Shown: positions 48,094-49,979 of the stretch, piece by piece
How the letters are laid out: the number at the start of each line of letters is the position of its first letter
Numbering within the stretch: position 1 is the stretch's first letter
DNA from: DASVXQ01 sp046727955
GTDB lineage: Bacteria > Actinomycetota > CALGFH01
Direction of reading: 5' to 3'
NCBI GenBank assembly: GCA_046727955.1
Contig: JBKPDO010000026.1
Span: 1-49,979, forward strand
DNA length: 49,979 bases
Translations under genes and position numbers: made by a program
Notes under the pieces: model-generated
Told to the model about the DNA's origin: nothing
What the model saw: the letters and a program-made list of their open reading frames with translations, nothing else
Databases searched by the model: none

Positions 48094-48983
48094 CCGACAA
48101 GTACACTCGACTGGTCGAGCAGGTGCTCGACGACCCGGGTGTGGTCGTCCTGCTGGGCTCGATGGACTCCGGCAAGACCACCTTCGCGCGGATGCTCCTG
48201 GCCGGCGCGGTCGACCGCGGGATCGCCGCGAGCTATCTCGACACCGACGTCGGTCGCACCACCGTGGGGCCGCCGACCACCATCGGCCTCAAGCACGTGC
48301 TCGAGCCGAAGCACCTGCGCGAGGACGAGCTGGCCACCGCCGAGGGCCTGTACTTCGTCGGCTGGGTGTCGGCGCAGTTCCACCTGCTGCCGCTGATCGC
48401 CGGCACGGCCAAGCTGATGGACGTGGCCCGCCGCTCCGGCGCGGAGCTGATCGTGGTGGATACCTCGAGCCTGATCAGCGGCGTCTACGGCCAGATCCTC
48501 AAGTACCACAAGCTCGAGGTCACCAGGCCCGACTACGTCATCGGCTTCGAGCGGGGCGAGGAGCTGGAGCCGCTGCTCGGCATCGCGCGGCGCTTCACCC
48601 CGGCGAGAGTGGAGTCCTACCCGGTGCACCCCGACGCCCGCCCGACCACGGCCGAGGAGCGGGCGGAGACGCGCCGCGCCCGCTTCGCCGCGTACTTCTC
48701 CGGCCCGCTGCACCGCTGGCGGGTCAAGCCCACGGTGTTCCTGCCGAGCCTGCCGCCGGAGGCGGACCTGCTGAGCCTCGCCGGGCTGCTGGTCGGCATG
48801 GAGGACGGCAAGGGGAGCTGCGTCGGCATCGGCTACCTCGAGATGGCCGAGGATGGCGGTCTGCGCATGATCTCGACCGTCTCCGAAGGCGCCCGCGCCC
48901 TGCGCCTCGGCTCCACCCGCATCACCCCGGACTGGTCCTCGACCACCCGCGTCGACCTGCGCCATCTGTTCGGCACGGAGTAG
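48090..48983 (+). CDS. Clp1/Grc3-like polynucleotide kinase-type P-loop protein
   Basis: This 297-residue P-loop protein resembles the CLP1_P domain. It has Walker A GSMDSGKTTFARMLLAGAVD, followed by YLDTDVGRTTVGPPTTIGLK, which is the DxDxGQ-type motif and GPP-T-x-G-L block of Clp1/Grc3 kinases. A later strand reads ELIVVDTSSLISGVYGQILK. The C-terminal ~100 residues look like a small beta-rich domain. Clp1/Grc3 enzymes phosphorylate 5'-OH RNA ends; a few bacteria and archaea have them. RNA as substrate here is inference. The gene is translationally coupled to the preceding putative phosphatase. Confidence 0.78.
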   Translation: MTDKYTRLVEQVLDDPGVVVLLGSMDSGKTTFARMLLAGAVDRGIAASYLDTDVGRTTVGPPTTIGLKHVLEPKHLREDELATAEGLYFVGWVSAQFHLLPLIAGTAKLMDVARRSGAELIVVDTSSLISGVYGQILKYHKLEVTRPDYVIGFERGEELEPLLGIARRFTPARVESYPVHPDARPTTAEERAETRRARFAAYFSGPLHRWRVKPTVFLPSLPPEADLLSLAGLLVGMEDGKGSCVGIGYLEMAEDGGLRMISTVSEGARALRLGSTRITPDWSSTTRVDLRHLFGTE

Positions 48984-49012
48984 TAGGCTCGGCAAGCAAC
49001 GTGCTCGCGGCA

Positions 49013-49068
49013 ACCATGGCACAGGCGCTCTTGGGGGGCGTGGGGGGAGCTCGCTCCCCCCACATGGA
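49013..49068. repeat. 56-bp dispersed hairpin repeat, copy 2
   Basis: This copy matches 39843-39898 at 53 of 56 positions in the same orientation, with the hairpin GTGGGGGGAGC/GCTCCCCCCAC intact. It lies in the gap between the Clp1-like and DUF62 genes. Confidence 0.8.
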
Positions 49069-49119
49069 TCGAGTGCTCAGGTGGGCTGGAGCGCGGCGAC
49101 ATCTGCGGAGAGCGGTGAC

Positions 49120-49935
49120 ATGGCTGAATATAACTGGATTACCTTCTTGTCTGACTATGGGCTGGAGGACAATTTCGTCGGTGTGTGCCATGGGGTGATC
49201 GCGCGGATCGCCCCGCACGCCCGGGTGATCGACCTCAGCCACTCCGTGCAGCCGCAGGACGTGCGGCAGGGCGCGACCGTGCTGGCCCAGTCGCTTCCCT
49301 ACATGCCGGCGGCCGTGCACCTGGCCGTGGTCGACCCGGCCGTCGGCACCAGGCGCGGGCAGGTGGCCATCCAGGCGGGGGAGCACGTGCTGATCGGACC
49401 GGATAACGGCCTGCTGATCTGGGCCGCCGAGGCGCTTGGCGGCGTCGGGCGGGCGCACGCGCTCGCCGACCCCGCCTACCAGCTCGAGCGGGTCTCCAAG
49501 ACCTTCCACGGCCGGGACGTCTTCGCCCCGGCCGCCGCCCACGTCGCCGCCGGCGTCGAGGTGTCCGCGCTCGGGCCCCGGCTGGATCCGGCCGGGCTGG
49601 TGCGGCTCGCCCCGGCCACCTCCACCGTGGACGACGACCACGTCCACGGCGAGATCCTGCTGGTCGACCACTTCGGCAACGTCGCCCTGAACGTCAGCCG
49701 CGAGGAGCTGGAGAGCGTCGGGGTGGTGCTCGGCGACCGGGTGGAGATCCGCGTCGGCGGCCAGACCTTCACCGCGCCCTTCGGGGAGACCTTCGCCTCG
49801 GTGCCGGCCGGCCGTATTGTCCTGCACGAGGACTCCTTCCGCAAGCTCACCATCTCGGTCAACCAGGGCCGCGCGGCCGCGCGGCTCAAGGCCCGCGCCG
49901 GCGACCCGGTGGTCGTCGCGCGCGTGGTGCGCTGA
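49120..49935 (+). CDS. DUF62-family SAM hydroxide adenosyltransferase (SAM hydrolase)
   Basis: This 271-residue protein of the SAM hydroxide adenosyltransferase/fluorinase superfamily splits SAM to adenosine and methionine. Conserved blocks are ITFLSDYGLEDNFVGVCHGV (with the SAM-binding Asp), VHLAVVDPAVGTRRGQVAI, IGPDNGLL, KTFHGRDVFAPAAAHVA and LLVDHFGNVALNV. The typical DPGVG appears as DPAVG. Lack of the fluorinase/chlorinase loop features suggests the hydrolase role, whose purpose in cells is unknown. ATG 49120 is preceded by GGAGAG. The stop overlaps the start of the next gene (TGATG). Confidence 0.93.
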   Translation: MAEYNWITFLSDYGLEDNFVGVCHGVIARIAPHARVIDLSHSVQPQDVRQGATVLAQSLPYMPAAVHLAVVDPAVGTRRGQVAIQAGEHVLIGPDNGLLIWAAEALGGVGRAHALADPAYQLERVSKTFHGRDVFAPAAAHVAAGVEVSALGPRLDPAGLVRLAPATSTVDDDHVHGEILLVDHFGNVALNVSREELESVGVVLGDRVEIRVGGQTFTAPFGETFASVPAGRIVLHEDSFRKLTISVNQGRAAARLKARAGDPVVVARVVR

Positions 49936-49979
49936 TGGCGGCCCGACCGGCCCGACCGGCCCGACCGGCCCGCCCGGCC
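49935..49979 (+). CDS. 5' end of a gene cut by the window edge
   Basis: ATG 49935 overlaps the DUF62 stop by one base. The first 15 codons read MAARPARPARPARPA, encoded by a 9-bp DNA repeat CGGCCCGAC. The remainder lies outside the window, so the product is unknown. Confidence 0.45.
   Translation, partial: MAARPARPARPARPA

Overview
This is a high-GC chromosomal window from an actinobacterium. The evidence is very strong G/C preference at third codon positions, many GTG starts, mycothiol synthesis (MshA), a GlnR-type nitrogen regulator, an RsiG-type anti-sigma factor, an HbhA-like protein and SenX3/RegX3 phosphate signalling. The gene order XRE regulator - hbhA - mshA - YbjN protein - phosphoglycerate mutase - senX3/regX3 - ppx resembles the mycobacterial Rv0474-Rv0496 region, and glnR - (MoaD) - lmeA - ygfZ resembles the Rv0811c-Rv0818 region. 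Genus cannot be told from the window; a lineage outside the best-known actinomycete genera is possible.

Layout. (1) 1-8.1 kb is a patchy accessory region. It has MITE-like repeats, a STAND/NB-ARC ATPase that stops just after Walker B, a PASTA Ser/Thr kinase, an LCMT-type methyltransferase, a secreted serpin, two pairs of degenerate direct repeats and at least two gene fragments. It ends with three tRNA genes (Lys, Glu, Asp, all on the minus strand). (2) 8.2-14.2 kb holds glnR, a MoaD-like sulfur carrier with an extra C-terminal Cys, lmeA, ygfZ, a c-di-GMP module (RsiG anti-sigma beside an HD-GYP phosphodiesterase) and an asparaginase. (3) 14.2-21.1 kb holds an XRE regulator, the HbhA-like gene, mshA, a tandem pair of MITEs, a YbjN protein, an archaeal-type phosphoglycerate mutase, a sugar-1-phosphate nucleotidyltransferase and a DUF2637 membrane protein.

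(4) 21-35.2 kb is a phosphate/polyphosphate island. It contains a CHAD protein, senX3-phoU divergent from regX3, an atypical response regulator closing a pstSCAB operon, a DUF47-Pit transporter pair, an AI-2E-family permease and a Ppx/GppA-HD phosphatase. PHO-box-like 11-nt repeats lie upstream of pstS and beside CHAD, and weaker ones lie between phoU and regX3. (5) 35.2-39.8 kb holds proline dehydrogenase and a MacAB-type exporter whose permease overlaps a leftover half receiver domain. (6) 39.9-50 kb holds a PAC2-family protein, a divergent MFS exporter, a translationally coupled four-gene ABC exporter operon, an AcuC-type deacetylase, a putative phosphatase coupled to a Clp1/Grc3-like kinase, a DUF62 SAM hydrolase, and the start of a further gene.

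Two non-coding themes recur. One is IS630-type MITEs inserted at CTAG, including exact 112-bp inverted copies 16.6 kb apart. The other is short GC-rich tandem or hairpin repeats in gaps and low-complexity tails. No transposase, rRNA or CRISPR array was seen. All functions are read from sequence motifs without database searches.
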